This document shows, in pieces, positions 9,263-18,699 of a stretch of DNA of 64,000 nucleotides. Under the pieces are notes generated by a model that did no database searches, was not told where the DNA came from, and saw nothing but the letters and a program-made list of their open reading frames with translations. Made by a program: the position numbers and the translations under genes. This DNA comes from Arthrobacter cupressi (GTDB taxonomy: Bacteria; Actinomycetota; Actinomycetes; Actinomycetales; Micrococcaceae), in assembly GCF_900099975.1 (NCBI RefSeq), contig NZ_FNEI01000003.1:92088-156087 (forward strand), read 5' to 3'. Positions within the stretch are counted from its first letter, which is position 1. Every line of letters starts with the position of its first letter.

Positions 9263-11266
9263 ATGGCGCGCGCCATCTCCAAGGCGCGGCTGCGCCTTGT
9301 TCTCTTATTGACCCTGCTGACCGGCATGGTTTTCGCCGGCGTTGTGCCGGCCCACGCCGCGGGCACGGCCAGCATCTCCGGCACCGTGACCGTCCCCGCG
9401 GGGGCGGACGTCACCCAGACGGTGGTCCTGCTCCTGGTGGAGACGCCCGAGGGCTACACCATGCCGGATGCGGAAATTACGCCCGACGCCACCGGCGCCT
9501 ACACCTTCGCGGAAATTTGGCCGGGGCGGTACAAGATCGTGTTCGCCCACCCGGCAACCACGGTCGTGTGGAACGGCGGCGCGTCCACCGAAGAGACCGC
9601 GCCGTGGATCGAACTGGCCGAGGGCCAGTCGGTGACGGGCGCGGACGCCACCCTTGCGCTGGCGGGGTCCATTGCCGGCACGGTGAGCTTCGCCGCGGGC
9701 GCGGATCCGGAACAGGTAGTGGTGTCTGCCTTCCTGGACGGTTCCTATGACTTCCCCGTTACGGCGACGGCGACCGACCCGGACGGCCAGTACATCCTGG
9801 AAAACCTTGCACCGGGTTCCTACAAACTCAACTTCATGGGCAGCGCAGCATCGGTGTGGAACGGCAACAGCCTGAGCCCGGAGACCGCACCGGCCATTGT
9901 GGTGGCCGAGGGATCCGCGATTACCGGCGAGGATGTCACGATCACCGTCGACCCCGGTGCGGGCAGCATCTCCGGAACCGTGGTCCGGCTCGGCGGCGGC
10001 GGAGTCGAAGGAACCTTGGTGGAGGTCAGAGACCTGTCCGGCATGCCGATAACTGAAACGAACGCCGCAGCCGACGGCACCTATACGCTGTCCAGCCTTG
10101 CCGCTGGGCTCTACAAGGTGTCCATTCACCCGAGCCCGATCGGTAGCGATCCTGTTTGGTACGGCGGCACGGATCAGGCCACGGCTACCCCGATCGAGGT
10201 CGCCGCCAGTGCCGCAGTCACAGGTATCGACTTCACTTTGCCAGCCGCGGCGAGCCTCAGCGGCACCGTGGCAGGCTACGACGGGGAAGCACCCCTGATG
10301 GTGCAGGTCTATCCGCTTTCCAATCACCCGCGATATGGCCCGCCCCTCGGCTACACCATGGTTAACCCGGACGGCAGCTACACCGTGAGCGGCCTACCCA
10401 CCGGTCAGGTGAAGGTACGGCTTTTCGGGGAGATCGGCGGCTACGCCAATGAATGGTACGGCGGCGACATCCGCACCACCACTGTCCTGAACGTGACCGA
10501 AGGACAGACAACCTCGGGGATCAATTTCACGGCGGTTCCGGAAGCCGTGATTGCGGGGCAGGTCAAGTCCCCGTTCCCTCCTGACCGGACGACTGTCAGG
10601 GTCCTGAACGAAGCCGGCAACGAGGCGGGCGATGCCCTCCCGGCCGAGGATGGCAGTTACGAGGTCTTTGGTCTGCCCGCCGGTTCCTACACGGTCGAAT
10701 TCCAGGCGTCCACGGACGACGGCAGCATGACCTCTTGGTACGGCGGTAAGACCCTCGCCAGCGCGGCAACGGTGACCGTGGCAGCAGGGCAGACAGTGAC
10801 CGGCATCGACAGCGACGTCGTGAAGAAGCCTGCCCCGCCGCGGAAGCCCACTGAAACCGTGCCGCCGCAGAAGCCGGCGGGTTCCGCCACGTCGGCGCAG
10901 AAACCTGCGGACGCGGAACCGTCGCAGGAACCTGCCGAAGTTGCCGCTGCGGCCACCACCGTGGAGCCTGCAGGAACGGCAACCACCCCGCAGGCCGCCG
11001 CGAACACCGCCGGCGTGCAGCGGGCCTCCGCCACCGGCGCTGCTCCGGTTAAGGCTGGTGACGAGGCCAAGGTTGGCGACCTGGCCCCGACGGGCGAGGC
11101 GGCGGACACCGGTAGCCCGGCCACAACGGGCACGCCGGCCGCCGCAGGTGACCTCGCCGAAGCCAGCGCGCCGGCGAACCTCGCCCCGCTGGGCCTGGCC
11201 CTTGGAGTGCTCGGCGCTGCCGGCGTCGCGATCTTCCTGACCGCCCGGTTCCGGGCCCGCCGCTAA
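9263..11266 (+). CDS. Secreted, membrane-anchored protein with SdrD-B/Cna-like repeats
   Basis: A 667-residue export substrate: basic N-terminus and hydrophobic stretch ending AHAAG, then about six repeats of 70-90 residues. Each runs S(I/L)SGTV...GxYxxxxLPxGxYKV...W(N/Y)GG...TAxxIxVxxGxxVTGxDxTL, the pattern of carboxypeptidase-regulatory-like/Cna-B beta sandwiches. From about residue 520 a Pro/Ala/Thr-rich spacer follows, then a hydrophobic segment (LGLALGVLGAAGVAIFLTA) and the tail RFRARR. The C-terminus resembles a cell-wall sorting signal, but no LPXTG precedes the helix; LAPTG occurs about 35 residues upstream. GGGGG before the ATG is the likely ribosome binding site. The role is probably surface structure or adhesion. 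Confidence 0.75.
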   Translation: MARAISKARLRLVLLLTLLTGMVFAGVVPAHAAGTASISGTVTVPAGADVTQTVVLLLVETPEGYTMPDAEITPDATGAYTFAEIWPGRYKIVFAHPATTVVWNGGASTEETAPWIELAEGQSVTGADATLALAGSIAGTVSFAAGADPEQVVVSAFLDGSYDFPVTATATDPDGQYILENLAPGSYKLNFMGSAASVWNGNSLSPETAPAIVVAEGSAITGEDVTITVDPGAGSISGTVVRLGGGGVEGTLVEVRDLSGMPITETNAAADGTYTLSSLAAGLYKVSIHPSPIGSDPVWYGGTDQATATPIEVAASAAVTGIDFTLPAAASLSGTVAGYDGEAPLMVQVYPLSNHPRYGPPLGYTMVNPDGSYTVSGLPTGQVKVRLFGEIGGYANEWYGGDIRTTTVLNVTEGQTTSGINFTAVPEAVIAGQVKSPFPPDRTTVRVLNEAGNEAGDALPAEDGSYEVFGLPAGSYTVEFQASTDDGSMTSWYGGKTLASAATVTVAAGQTVTGIDSDVVKKPAPPRKPTETVPPQKPAGSATSAQKPADAEPSQEPAEVAAAATTVEPAGTATTPQAAANTAGVQRASATGAAPVKAGDEAKVGDLAPTGEAADTGSPATTGTPAAAGDLAEASAPANLAPLGLALGVLGAAGVAIFLTARFRARR

Positions 11267-11279
11267 CCGCTAACAGTCC

Positions 11280-11312
11280 GAGGGCCCGGAACCGAATGGT
11301 TCCCGGGCCCTC
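11280..11312 (+). terminator. Terminator hairpin after surface protein
   Basis: GAGGGCCCGGAACC pairs with GGTTCCCGGGCCCTC through a four-base loop and a single bulged C, 14 bases after the stop codon. It is a strong stem but lacks a T-run. Confidence 0.6.
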
Positions 11313-11413
11313 GAACTACCCCCCGCAGCCGTTACGCCCCGGCAACAGCGGGGCCACGCAGGCGAAACCGGGCGGGCGGACACTGGACGGATCCACCCGG
11401 AAGGATGCCGCCC

Positions 11414-14053
11414 ATGCCTACTCCGCTCAACCAGTCCGTGGCCGATTCCGCCCTGCTGACCAAGTCGCTCCCACTGGGACTACTGCGCACTTTTGTCCAG
11501 TCTGACGGGGCCGACGACGGCATCACCCCGGAACTGCTCGCCGAACTGCGGGTCCTTGCCCGCACCCCGGGTTTGCTCGTGGCCTGCAATTACGGCGGGA
11601 CCCTGTGCGTGGCCGAGGGCGTGTCCACCGAAACCCTTCCTCTGGGCAGCGCCGCCGTCGCGCTCCGGGCGCTCGCCGCCCTGCCCAACACGCACGCCGC
11701 CGTCGTGTCCGGCCGGGCCCTGAGGGACCTGGCCGCCGTCTCGCGCCTCCCCGCGGAAGTCCACCTGGTGGGTTCGCACGGCGTCGAATTCGACATGGCG
11801 TACGCCTACGGGGTGTCCATGGCCACCGAAGCCCTCCTGCAGCAAACCGCCACGGCCCTGCACGAATCCCTCGGCTTCGAGAAGGGCATCAGCATCGAAC
11901 GCAAACCGGCCGCCGTCGGGGTCCGTACCCGCATGGCGACGCCGGACGTGGTCGCCAGGGTTACAGAGCGCGCACGGGAGATCGCGCAGGAATTGGGCCT
12001 GTCCTTCATCGTGGACGGCTCGGTGCTGGACCTTTCGGTGGTGGAGCCTTCCAAGGACGCAGCCCTGGAACAGTTGCGGCAAAAGCTCGGCGCCAGTGCC
12101 GCCCTGTTCGCCGGCGACGCCGACAGCGACGAACTTGCCCTGGCAACTCTCCGCGGCCCTGACCTCGGCCTGCGCGTGGGACCCGGCGATACCGCAGCCG
12201 ACCACCGGCTACCGGACCCCGAAGCCTTCGCCAAGGTCCTGGCCATCCTGTTCGAACTGCGCCGCGCGTGGCTGTTCGGCGAGGACGCCGTGGGCCTGGA
12301 ACGGCATTCGATGATCGGCAACGGAGCGTCCACGGCGCTGCTCACTCCGGAAGGCAAGATCTGCTGGATGAGCCACCCCCTTCCCGATTCCGGCTCCCTG
12401 TTCGCGCACATCCTGGGCGGCGATCCCGCCGGTCACTTCAGCGTAGAGCCGGTCAAGGCTTCGCAGGTGCTGGGCCAGCGCTATGTGGACAACACCATGA
12501 TCGTGGAGACCCGCTGGGCCGACGTCATGGTCACGGACTACCTCGAACCCGCGCCCGAGGGCATCACCAGCCTCGTCCGCGTGCTGAGCGGGACGGGCAG
12601 CGCCCGCATCGTGTTCGCGCCGCGCCCGGACTACGCGAACGCCTCGTTCAGCATGGAGGTCCGCGGCCATGAGCTGCACGTTGTGGGAACCTCGGACCCC
12701 ATCGTCCTCGTCGCGCCAGGCGTCGCCTTCACGGTCACCGGCGACGGCAAACACGCCACCGCCACCGCGGAGGTCAGCCTCGCCCACGGTCCCGTCGTCC
12801 TGAACCTGAGGTGCGGGGACACAGAGCCGGCGACGGCGGACCCCGCCGGAGAGCCCGACCGGCGGGCCGCCGTCGCGCAGGAATCCCGGCAGTGGGTCCG
12901 GGAGCTGGAGCTGCCCGGCATGAAACCCTCGCTGGTGCGGCGCTCCGCGCTGGTGCTGAAATCCCTGGTGCACGAGCCCACCGGGGCGGTCCTCGCCGCG
13001 CCCACCACCTCGCTGCCGGAAGGAATCGGCGGAACCCGAAACTGGGACTACCGCTACTGCTGGCTGCGGGACGGATCCATGACGGTGAACGCCCTGGTGG
13101 ACCTCGGTTCCACGGCGGAGGCCGACGGTTTCCTGCGTTGGCTGGACCGCATCCTGGAGAACGCTCCGGGGCCCGAATGGCTGCACCCGCTGTACTCGGT
13201 GACCGGTGCGCCGCTTTCCACCGAGGCCATCATCGAGACACTCCCCGGGTACGCCGGCTCGCGGCCCGTGCGGATCGGGAACGCGGCAGACCACCAGGTG
13301 CAGCTGGACGTGTTCGGCCCGATTGCTGAGCTCATCCACGGCCTCGGCAACCGCCGGGGGACCCTGCCTGACGGGCACTGGCGGCTCATGGAGCAGATGG
13401 CATCGGCCGTGCTGGCGCGCTGGCATGAACCGGACCATGGCATCTGGGAAGCCCGCCGTGCCCCGCGCCACCACACCTACACCAAGGTGATGTGCTGGGT
13501 GACGCTGGACCGGGCCATGCGCACCGCCGTCCGTTTCCGCAGGCCCGTCGGCCCCGGGTGGGAAGAAACTGCGAACACTATCCGGGAGGAGGTGCTCCGC
13601 GAAGGCTGGGACGATTCAGCGTGCTCCTACACCGTGGCGTACGACAGCCCGGACCTGGACGCCGCGGTGCTGCACATCGGACTTTCCGGCCTGCTGGATG
13701 TCCGAGATCAGCGTTTCCTGGACACCGTCGCCGCCGTCGAACGCGAACTGCGGGTGGGGCCGACCGTCTTCCGGTACCGGTACGACGACGGCCTGCCGGG
13801 TTTGGAGGGCGGGTTCCACATCTGCACCACCTGGCTGATCGAGGCCTACCTCGCCGTGGGCCGGATGGACGATGCGCTGGAGCTGTTCAACCAGCTCGTG
13901 GCGCTGTTCGGGCCGACGGGATTGCTGCCCGAGGAGTACGACCCGGGCACGGAAACCCACCTGGGCAACCATCCGCAGGCGTACTCACACCTGGGCTTCA
14001 TCCGCTGCGCGCAGCTGCTGGACCGTTACCTTTCCACAGTGGAGGAGGAGTAG
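11414..14053 (+). CDS. GH15 glycosidase with degenerate trehalose-phosphatase-like domain
   Basis: A two-domain protein of 879 residues. The N-terminal ~260 residues resemble OtsB-type HAD phosphatases: VVSGRALRDL, HLVGSHGVEFDM, IERKPAAVGVRTR and FAGDADSDELAL are retained, but the catalytic DxDGT is replaced by NYGGTL (N59, G61), so phosphatase activity is doubtful. Residues ~280-879 form a GH15 glucoamylase/trehalase-like module: RNWDYRYCWLRDGS near 541, GIWEARR (E679, likely acid) and LPEEYDPGTETHLGN (E840/E841, likely base). It probably hydrolyses a trehalose-like or alpha-glucan substrate. The ATG at 11414 is preferred over 11405 because GGAAGGA then has proper spacing. No otsA is nearby. 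Confidence 0.8.
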   Translation: MPTPLNQSVADSALLTKSLPLGLLRTFVQSDGADDGITPELLAELRVLARTPGLLVACNYGGTLCVAEGVSTETLPLGSAAVALRALAALPNTHAAVVSGRALRDLAAVSRLPAEVHLVGSHGVEFDMAYAYGVSMATEALLQQTATALHESLGFEKGISIERKPAAVGVRTRMATPDVVARVTERAREIAQELGLSFIVDGSVLDLSVVEPSKDAALEQLRQKLGASAALFAGDADSDELALATLRGPDLGLRVGPGDTAADHRLPDPEAFAKVLAILFELRRAWLFGEDAVGLERHSMIGNGASTALLTPEGKICWMSHPLPDSGSLFAHILGGDPAGHFSVEPVKASQVLGQRYVDNTMIVETRWADVMVTDYLEPAPEGITSLVRVLSGTGSARIVFAPRPDYANASFSMEVRGHELHVVGTSDPIVLVAPGVAFTVTGDGKHATATAEVSLAHGPVVLNLRCGDTEPATADPAGEPDRRAAVAQESRQWVRELELPGMKPSLVRRSALVLKSLVHEPTGAVLAAPTTSLPEGIGGTRNWDYRYCWLRDGSMTVNALVDLGSTAEADGFLRWLDRILENAPGPEWLHPLYSVTGAPLSTEAIIETLPGYAGSRPVRIGNAADHQVQLDVFGPIAELIHGLGNRRGTLPDGHWRLMEQMASAVLARWHEPDHGIWEARRAPRHHTYTKVMCWVTLDRAMRTAVRFRRPVGPGWEETANTIREEVLREGWDDSACSYTVAYDSPDLDAAVLHIGLSGLLDVRDQRFLDTVAAVERELRVGPTVFRYRYDDGLPGLEGGFHICTTWLIEAYLAVGRMDDALELFNQLVALFGPTGLLPEEYDPGTETHLGNHPQAYSHLGFIRCAQLLDRYLSTVEEE

Positions 14054-14078
14054 GCGCTCCGGCGGTCGGGGGGAAGGC

Positions 14079-15014
14079 TCAGTGCAGGAACGCGGCGATG
14101 ACGAGCATCGCGGGCACCGCGATCACGGTGGTGATCAGCACCGTGTCTTTCGCGATGGTGATGCCCTGCTGGTAGCGGGTGGCGGCCACGAATACGTTCT
14201 GCGCCGTGGGGAGGGCGCCGGCGATGGTGGCCGCGAACAGGGCGTGGCCGTTGAGCCCGAGGACGAAGTGGGCCACCAGGAACGCCAGGGCCGGGTGCAG
14301 GATGAGCTTGAAGGCCGACGCGATCACGATGTCCGTCCGGCGTCCGCTGGCTGCCGAGAAGGGCCGGTTCCCGTTGAGCGACATGCCGAAGGACATCAGC
14401 ATGGCCGGCACCGCGGCGCCGCCGATGAAGTGGATCGGCTGGAGGGCGGGGTCCGGCAGTTGCAGGTGGAGGGCGGAGAACAGCAGCGCCAGCGCTGAGG
14501 CCACGATCACCGGATTCCGCAGGATGATCAGCAGGAACTTCAGCAGCGGATTCTGTTTCGCGCTGCGGGAGCCGTGGGTGGCATCCAGCGCCATCAGGTA
14601 GACCGGGTTGTAGAAGGCCAGTTGGAAGATCAGCAGGGGTGCCACGTAGCTCGCGTCGCCCAGCACATAGACCGCGATCGGAATGCCGAGGTTGGCGCTG
14701 TTGGCCTGGCTGGCGCTCATGGCGCCGATGAGGGCCTCGGGCATCTTCCGTTTCAGCGCGAACTTGCTGAGCAGCACATAGATGATGCCCACCACCGTTC
14801 CGCTGATCGCCGCGGCGGCGAGCTGCGGGCCCAGGACATCCTCGAGCCTGGCCTTGGACAACGTTTCGAAGAGGAGCGCAGGGCTCGCCACGAAGAAGGC
14901 GAGCCGGCTGAGCGTCTGCCCGGCATTCGCGCCGAGGATCTCGCGCTTGCCGACGAACCAGCCCACGCCGATGATCGCCCACACCACGAAGAAGCCCGAC
15001 AGTACCTCGATCAC
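14079..15014 (-). CDS. AEC family transporter (auxin efflux carrier-like)
   Basis: A 311-residue membrane protein with about ten hydrophobic segments. The N-terminus IEVLSGFFVVWAIIGVGWFVG and the internal LAFFVASPALLFETLSK and ANSANLGIPIAVYVLGD are typical of bacterial AEC carriers, which export organic acids or similar anions. The start is a GTG at 15014 without a strong ribosome binding site. It ends 25 bases from the convergent GH15 gene. There is no enzyme beside it that would reveal the substrate. Confidence 0.85.
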   Translation of the reverse strand: MIEVLSGFFVVWAIIGVGWFVGKREILGANAGQTLSRLAFFVASPALLFETLSKARLEDVLGPQLAAAAISGTVVGIIYVLLSKFALKRKMPEALIGAMSASQANSANLGIPIAVYVLGDASYVAPLLIFQLAFYNPVYLMALDATHGSRSAKQNPLLKFLLIILRNPVIVASALALLFSALHLQLPDPALQPIHFIGGAAVPAMLMSFGMSLNGNRPFSAASGRRTDIVIASAFKLILHPALAFLVAHFVLGLNGHALFAATIAGALPTAQNVFVAATRYQQGITIAKDTVLITTVIAVPAMLVIAAFLH

Positions 15015-15163
15015 AGCAGGGTTCCGGACGTGCTTGGTGGAGTGCCGGGGAGGTTCACGATCCCAGCGTAATCAGATTTATTCGCCGGAGAGGTGCGGCG
15101 GGGGCCGATTCCCGTTATGTGGACGCGGGTGGCCGGTGTGGACGTGCCGGCGGCCGGCGCCGC

Positions 15164-15592
15164 TTAGTGCTGGCGGGCGTTGCTGAGGGCGTGCGGCGGG
15201 CGCATCAGCCCGGGCGTGTGGCACTCGGCGGGATCGTTGCCGAGTTGGAGGATCTTGTTGTCTCCATCCACGTGGACCACCTTGGGCTCGTAGGCCAGGG
15301 CTTCTTCAGTGGTCATCTCCGCGTAAGTGATGAGGATGACGACGTCGCCCACGTGCACCAGGTGCGCGGCGGCCCCGTTGATGCCGATGACGCCGGAACC
15401 GCGCTCGCCGGCGATGGTGTAGGTTTCCAGCCGGGCGCCGTTGGTGACATCGACAATCGACACGAGCTCGCCGGGCAGGATGTCCGCAGCGTCCAGCAGA
15501 TCGAGGTCCACGGTGACGGAGCCGACGTAGTGCAGGTCGGCATGGGTGACCGTGGCGCGGTGGATCTTGGACTTAAACATTGTGCGGTTCAT
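15164..15592 (-). CDS. panD: Aspartate 1-decarboxylase
   Basis: PanD makes beta-alanine for pantothenate and coenzyme A. The protein has 142 residues and starts [29 protein letters not shown] contains the G24-S25 self-cleavage site that creates the pyruvoyl cofactor, in the same position as in E. coli, which confirms the start at 15592. Tyr and Asn residues of the active site ([13 protein letters not shown]) are in place. The gene stands alone here; no panB or panC is visible. The C-terminal tail after about residue 120 is longer than in E. coli, as is usual in Actinobacteria. Confidence 0.96.
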   Translation of the reverse strand: MNRTMFKSKIHRATVTHADLHYVGSVTVDLDLLDAADILPGELVSIVDVTNGARLETYTIAGERGSGVIGINGAAAHLVHVGDVVILITYAEMTTEEALAYEPKVVHVDGDNKILQLGNDPAECHTPGLMRPPHALSNARQH

Positions 15593-15640
15593 AACGGGAC
15601 AAGTTTAGCGTGGGCTGCGCCCGGCGCTCTGTGATGTGGG

Positions 15641-15937
15641 TTACGCCTGTTTCCGGGCGGTGCTCTGCGCCCGGCGCTTCGCGAACATGCCGTACATGGC
15701 GAAGAGCTTGGGCACCACGAAGTACACCGCGGCTGGAACTATCAGCACAGTCAGGAAGAACGCGCGGAGCACGGGGTGCCAGCTTTCCATCAACGGGCCG
15801 AAAGCCACCAAACCGACAGCCACCAGAGGGAAGATCGCCAGCCAGGTGATGAAGGCGCGGACGTGGATGGAAGGCAGGGGCGGGGCGGCCGCCGGGCCGT
15901 TCTGGGCTGCTGCTTGCTGGGCTGGGGAAGGGCTCAT
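15641..15937 (-). CDS. Small membrane protein, hypothetical
   Basis: A 98-residue protein with a Pro/Ala-rich cytoplasmic N-terminus and two hydrophobic segments (about residues 30-50 and 58-78), ending with the basic tail AKRRAQSTARKQA. It may be co-transcribed with panD, which begins 49 bases downstream. AGGAGT lies just upstream of the ATG. The family is not recognised. Confidence 0.65.
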   Translation of the reverse strand: MSPSPAQQAAAQNGPAAAPPLPSIHVRAFITWLAIFPLVAVGLVAFGPLMESWHPVLRAFFLTVLIVPAAVYFVVPKLFAMYGMFAKRRAQSTARKQA

Positions 15938-16143
15938 GGGTACTCCTTATAGGCAGGTATACGCAGGTAACTCAAGCAAATCAACATGCGCGGCCCGCGG
16001 TTTCTTCCCGGTGCCAGTTGGCGCGGTGCGCGCTGGCGGTGGGTTCCGTCCGGTGCCGTCACGCCATGCACGTTTTCAGGCTAACCGGGGGCGCTGCGCC
16101 GCGGAAATCCAGGGTGGGCGGCCAATGGAGAAGCGCGAAACCT

Positions 16144-16169
16144 GCGGGGCGTGACGCCCCACGCCCCGC
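16144..16169 (-). terminator. Hairpin downstream of LysR gene
   Basis: GCGGGGCGTG pairs perfectly with CACGCCCCGC around a six-base loop, 20 bases beyond the LysR stop codon. The rest of 15938-16188 holds no supported gene. Confidence 0.6.
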
Positions 16170-16188
16170 CCCCCTCGCGACCCAACCC

Positions 16189-17058
16189 CTACGCCTGCTT
16201 CCGCAGCGTCCTGCCGATGATCGCCTGCGTCAGGGCATCCACCGCCTCGGCGTTGGCCAGGGGGTTGCGGATCAGGGTGAAGTCCACGCCGCCGACGGGC
16301 GGGAGGTCGAAGCGGTTCGTGATGACCTTCAGGTCCTCCGGAACCAGCGACGACGGCATGACCGCAACGCCGATGCCCGCCCGGACCGCCGCGAGGACTC
16401 CCGCGATCTGCTTGGTGGAGCACGTCACGCGCCACGTGCGGCCCCGCGCTTCGAGGGCGTCGATGGCAAGCTTGCGGCTGATGCTCGGCGCGGGATAGCA
16501 GATGAGCGGGACCGGGCTCCCCGGATCAAGCACCGTCTGCTCCAGGCCCACCCAGTCGAAGCTGTCCTTCCGGACCACCGTTCCGTCCTTGGCCTCGCCC
16601 ACCCACTTCACGAACACGAGGTCCAGTTGGCCCGCATTGAGCCGCCGGTACAACTGGTCGCTCTGGCTGACCGTGAGCTCCAGGTTCACTTGCGGATACA
16701 GCTGCCGGAACTCGCGCAGGATCCGCGGCAGGCCCGTGATGGCAAGGTCGTCCGCGGTGCCGAAGCGCAGCCGGCCGCGCATCGCCGACCCCGAAAAGTA
16801 GCGCGCGGCGTCGTCGTGGGCTGCCAGGATGCTCCGCGCGAAACCGGCCATCGCGTCCCCGTTGTCGGTCAGCCGGACGTCCCGGGTGTCCCGCGCCACG
16901 AGCGAACGCTTGGCCGCGGCCTCCAGTTTCCGCACGTGCTGGCTCACGGTCGGCTGCGCGAGGCCCAGCTTCTCGGCGGCCTTGGTGAAGCTCAGGGTCT
17001 CCGCCACGGCAAGGAAGGAACGCAGCTGCACCGGATCGAACAGTGTTGCCTCGGACAA
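16189..17058 (-). CDS. LysR-family transcriptional regulator
   Basis: A 289-residue LysR protein. The N-terminal helix-turn-helix reads LRSFLAVAETLSFTKAAEKL, then LAQPTVSQHVRKLE. The effector-binding part follows from about residue 90 (GRLRFGTADDL, LELTVSQSDQLYRRL, LDLVFVKW). I prefer the TTG at 17058 because GAGGAG stands in front of it; a TTG at 17070 is also open. It is divergent from the MFS exporter gene, with a T-N11-A box in between, so it most likely controls that exporter and itself. Confidence 0.88.
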   Translation of the reverse strand: MSEATLFDPVQLRSFLAVAETLSFTKAAEKLGLAQPTVSQHVRKLEAAAKRSLVARDTRDVRLTDNGDAMAGFARSILAAHDDAARYFSGSAMRGRLRFGTADDLAITGLPRILREFRQLYPQVNLELTVSQSDQLYRRLNAGQLDLVFVKWVGEAKDGTVVRKDSFDWVGLEQTVLDPGSPVPLICYPAPSISRKLAIDALEARGRTWRVTCSTKQIAGVLAAVRAGIGVAVMPSSLVPEDLKVITNRFDLPPVGGVDFTLIRNPLANAEAVDALTQAIIGRTLRKQA

Positions 17059-17088
17059 GGGACTCCTCAACGGACCACGGCCCGCCTC

Positions 17089-17103
17089 ATTGCGGAATGC
17101 AAT
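17089..17103. promoter_or_regulatory. LysR-type T-N11-A operator
   Basis: ATTGC-GGAAT-GCAAT is a perfect interrupted palindrome with the T-N11-A spacing of LysR recognition sites. It lies 31 bases upstream of the LysR start, in the shared region with the divergent MFS gene. Confidence 0.6.
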
Positions 17104-17224
17104 GAGAGTTATAAGGCCAATACGCTTCCATGATTATCGGGGCCAACCCTAGCGTTAAAGGCATTCCAGTGAAACCACCTGAACCGAATCCTGCCTGAAC
17201 CAAACGTTTGATGAGGACACTCCC

Positions 17225-18616
17225 TTGGCACCCCCTCCACCCTCCGAAGCAACCGTCAGCCATTCCGCCATCGAGTCCGTGAGCGCCGCGGCCCGCGCCG
17301 GCCGCGACCCGGACACCGTCACCCAGCCGATCGCCGTCGTGAGCGAACGCCTGCCCTGGCGGCACACCTTCATCTCCCTGCGTGTCCACAACTTCCGTGT
17401 CTTCGCGATCGGCCATTTCGTGGCGGTCATCGCGCTGTGGATGCAGCGCATCGCCCAGGACTGGATGGTGCTGCAGCTCTCCGGCTCGGTCACCGCCGTC
17501 GGCATCACCGTCGCCCTGCAGTTCATGCCCTCCCTGGTGCTCGGCCCGTGGGGCGGGATGATCGCCGACCGCTTCGCCAAACGCCGCATCCTCATGCTCT
17601 GCCAAGGCGTGGCCGCCGCCCTCGCCGCAAGCCTGGCCGTCCTGTCCCTGACCGGCGTGGTCCAGGTGTGGCACGTCTACGTCATCGCATTCATCCTTGG
17701 CCTGGTCACCGTGCTCGACCAGCCCGCCCGCCAGGTCTTCGTCAACGAACTCGTCGGGCCCACCTACCTGCGCAACGCGATCAGCGTCAACTCCACCACC
17801 TTCCAGTTGGGCGGGCTGATCGGGCCGGCGCTGGCGGGCGTGCTGCTGAACGCCGTCGGGCCTGGCTGGGCCTTCGCCGGCAACGCCCTGGCCTGCTGCT
17901 CCACCATCACCACCCTGCTGCTGCTCCGCAAGAACGAACTGCACGTCAGCAAACCCGCTCCCCGGCGCAAGGGCATGCTCGCGGAGGGCCTGCGGTACGC
18001 GCTCCGCAAGCCCACTATCTATTGGCCGTGGCTCATGGCCGGGTTCGTGGCGGTGTTCGCGATGAGCCTGCCGGTGCTGCTGGCCGCCTTCGCGGACCAC
18101 GTGTACGACGCCGGTGCCGGCGGCTACGGCCTGCTCAACGCCCTGGTTGCGCTCGGCGCGATGTGCGGGGCCATCGCTTCCGCCCGACGCCGGCAGCTGC
18201 GGCTGCGTTCGGTGGTGCTGTGCGCGGGAATGTACGGGCTGATGCTGTGCCTTTCCGCGGCGGCGCCGTCCATGGCGTGGTTCGGTGCGGCCATGGTGCT
18301 TTCGGGATTCTGGTGCCTGATGTTCCTCACCGCCGCGAACCAGCTGGTGCAAACCAGCGCGAACATGGCCATCCGCGGCCGGGTCATGAGCCTGTACCTC
18401 GTGGTGCTGATCGGCGGCCAGGCCATCGGTGGCCCCATGATGGGCTGGCTGGCCGAACACTTCAATCCGCACCTGGCGATCCTGGTGGCAGGCGGGGTGC
18501 CGGCGCTCGCGGCGGTGACGGTCGCCGTCGTGCTGGCCCGGAAGTCGGCGCTGCAGCTGAGGGTGGACCTGAAGAACCGGCGCCGCCTGGTGCGGATTGT
18601 GCCGCGGGCGGCATGA
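17225..18616 (+). CDS. MFS transporter (EntS/MFS_3-like exporter)
   Basis: A 463-residue major facilitator with about twelve hydrophobic segments. The hallmarks are LRVHNFRVFAIGHFVAVIALWMQRIAQDWMVLQLSG at the first helix and GMIADRFAKRRILMLCQG in the 2-3 loop, which is the drug/siderophore exporter branch related to EntS. It starts with TTG, preceded by GAGGACAC. The divergent LysR regulator suggests induction by the exported compound. The exported substrate is not evident. Confidence 0.85.
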   Translation: MAPPPPSEATVSHSAIESVSAAARAGRDPDTVTQPIAVVSERLPWRHTFISLRVHNFRVFAIGHFVAVIALWMQRIAQDWMVLQLSGSVTAVGITVALQFMPSLVLGPWGGMIADRFAKRRILMLCQGVAAALAASLAVLSLTGVVQVWHVYVIAFILGLVTVLDQPARQVFVNELVGPTYLRNAISVNSTTFQLGGLIGPALAGVLLNAVGPGWAFAGNALACCSTITTLLLLRKNELHVSKPAPRRKGMLAEGLRYALRKPTIYWPWLMAGFVAVFAMSLPVLLAAFADHVYDAGAGGYGLLNALVALGAMCGAIASARRRQLRLRSVVLCAGMYGLMLCLSAAAPSMAWFGAAMVLSGFWCLMFLTAANQLVQTSANMAIRGRVMSLYLVVLIGGQAIGGPMMGWLAEHFNPHLAILVAGGVPALAAVTVAVVLARKSALQLRVDLKNRRRLVRIVPRAA

Positions 18617-18699
18617 GGTGGGATCGCTGTTTTGAAAGTCCTGCGATAACTACACGGCTCGTTGAGCCGCCGCGCAGCCCGGACATGTCCAACTGGCCG

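Noticed and set aside
11414..14053. Annotation as functional trehalose-6-phosphatase (otsB)
   Set aside because: The DxDGT catalytic motif is NYGGTL; only the GH15 module looks active.
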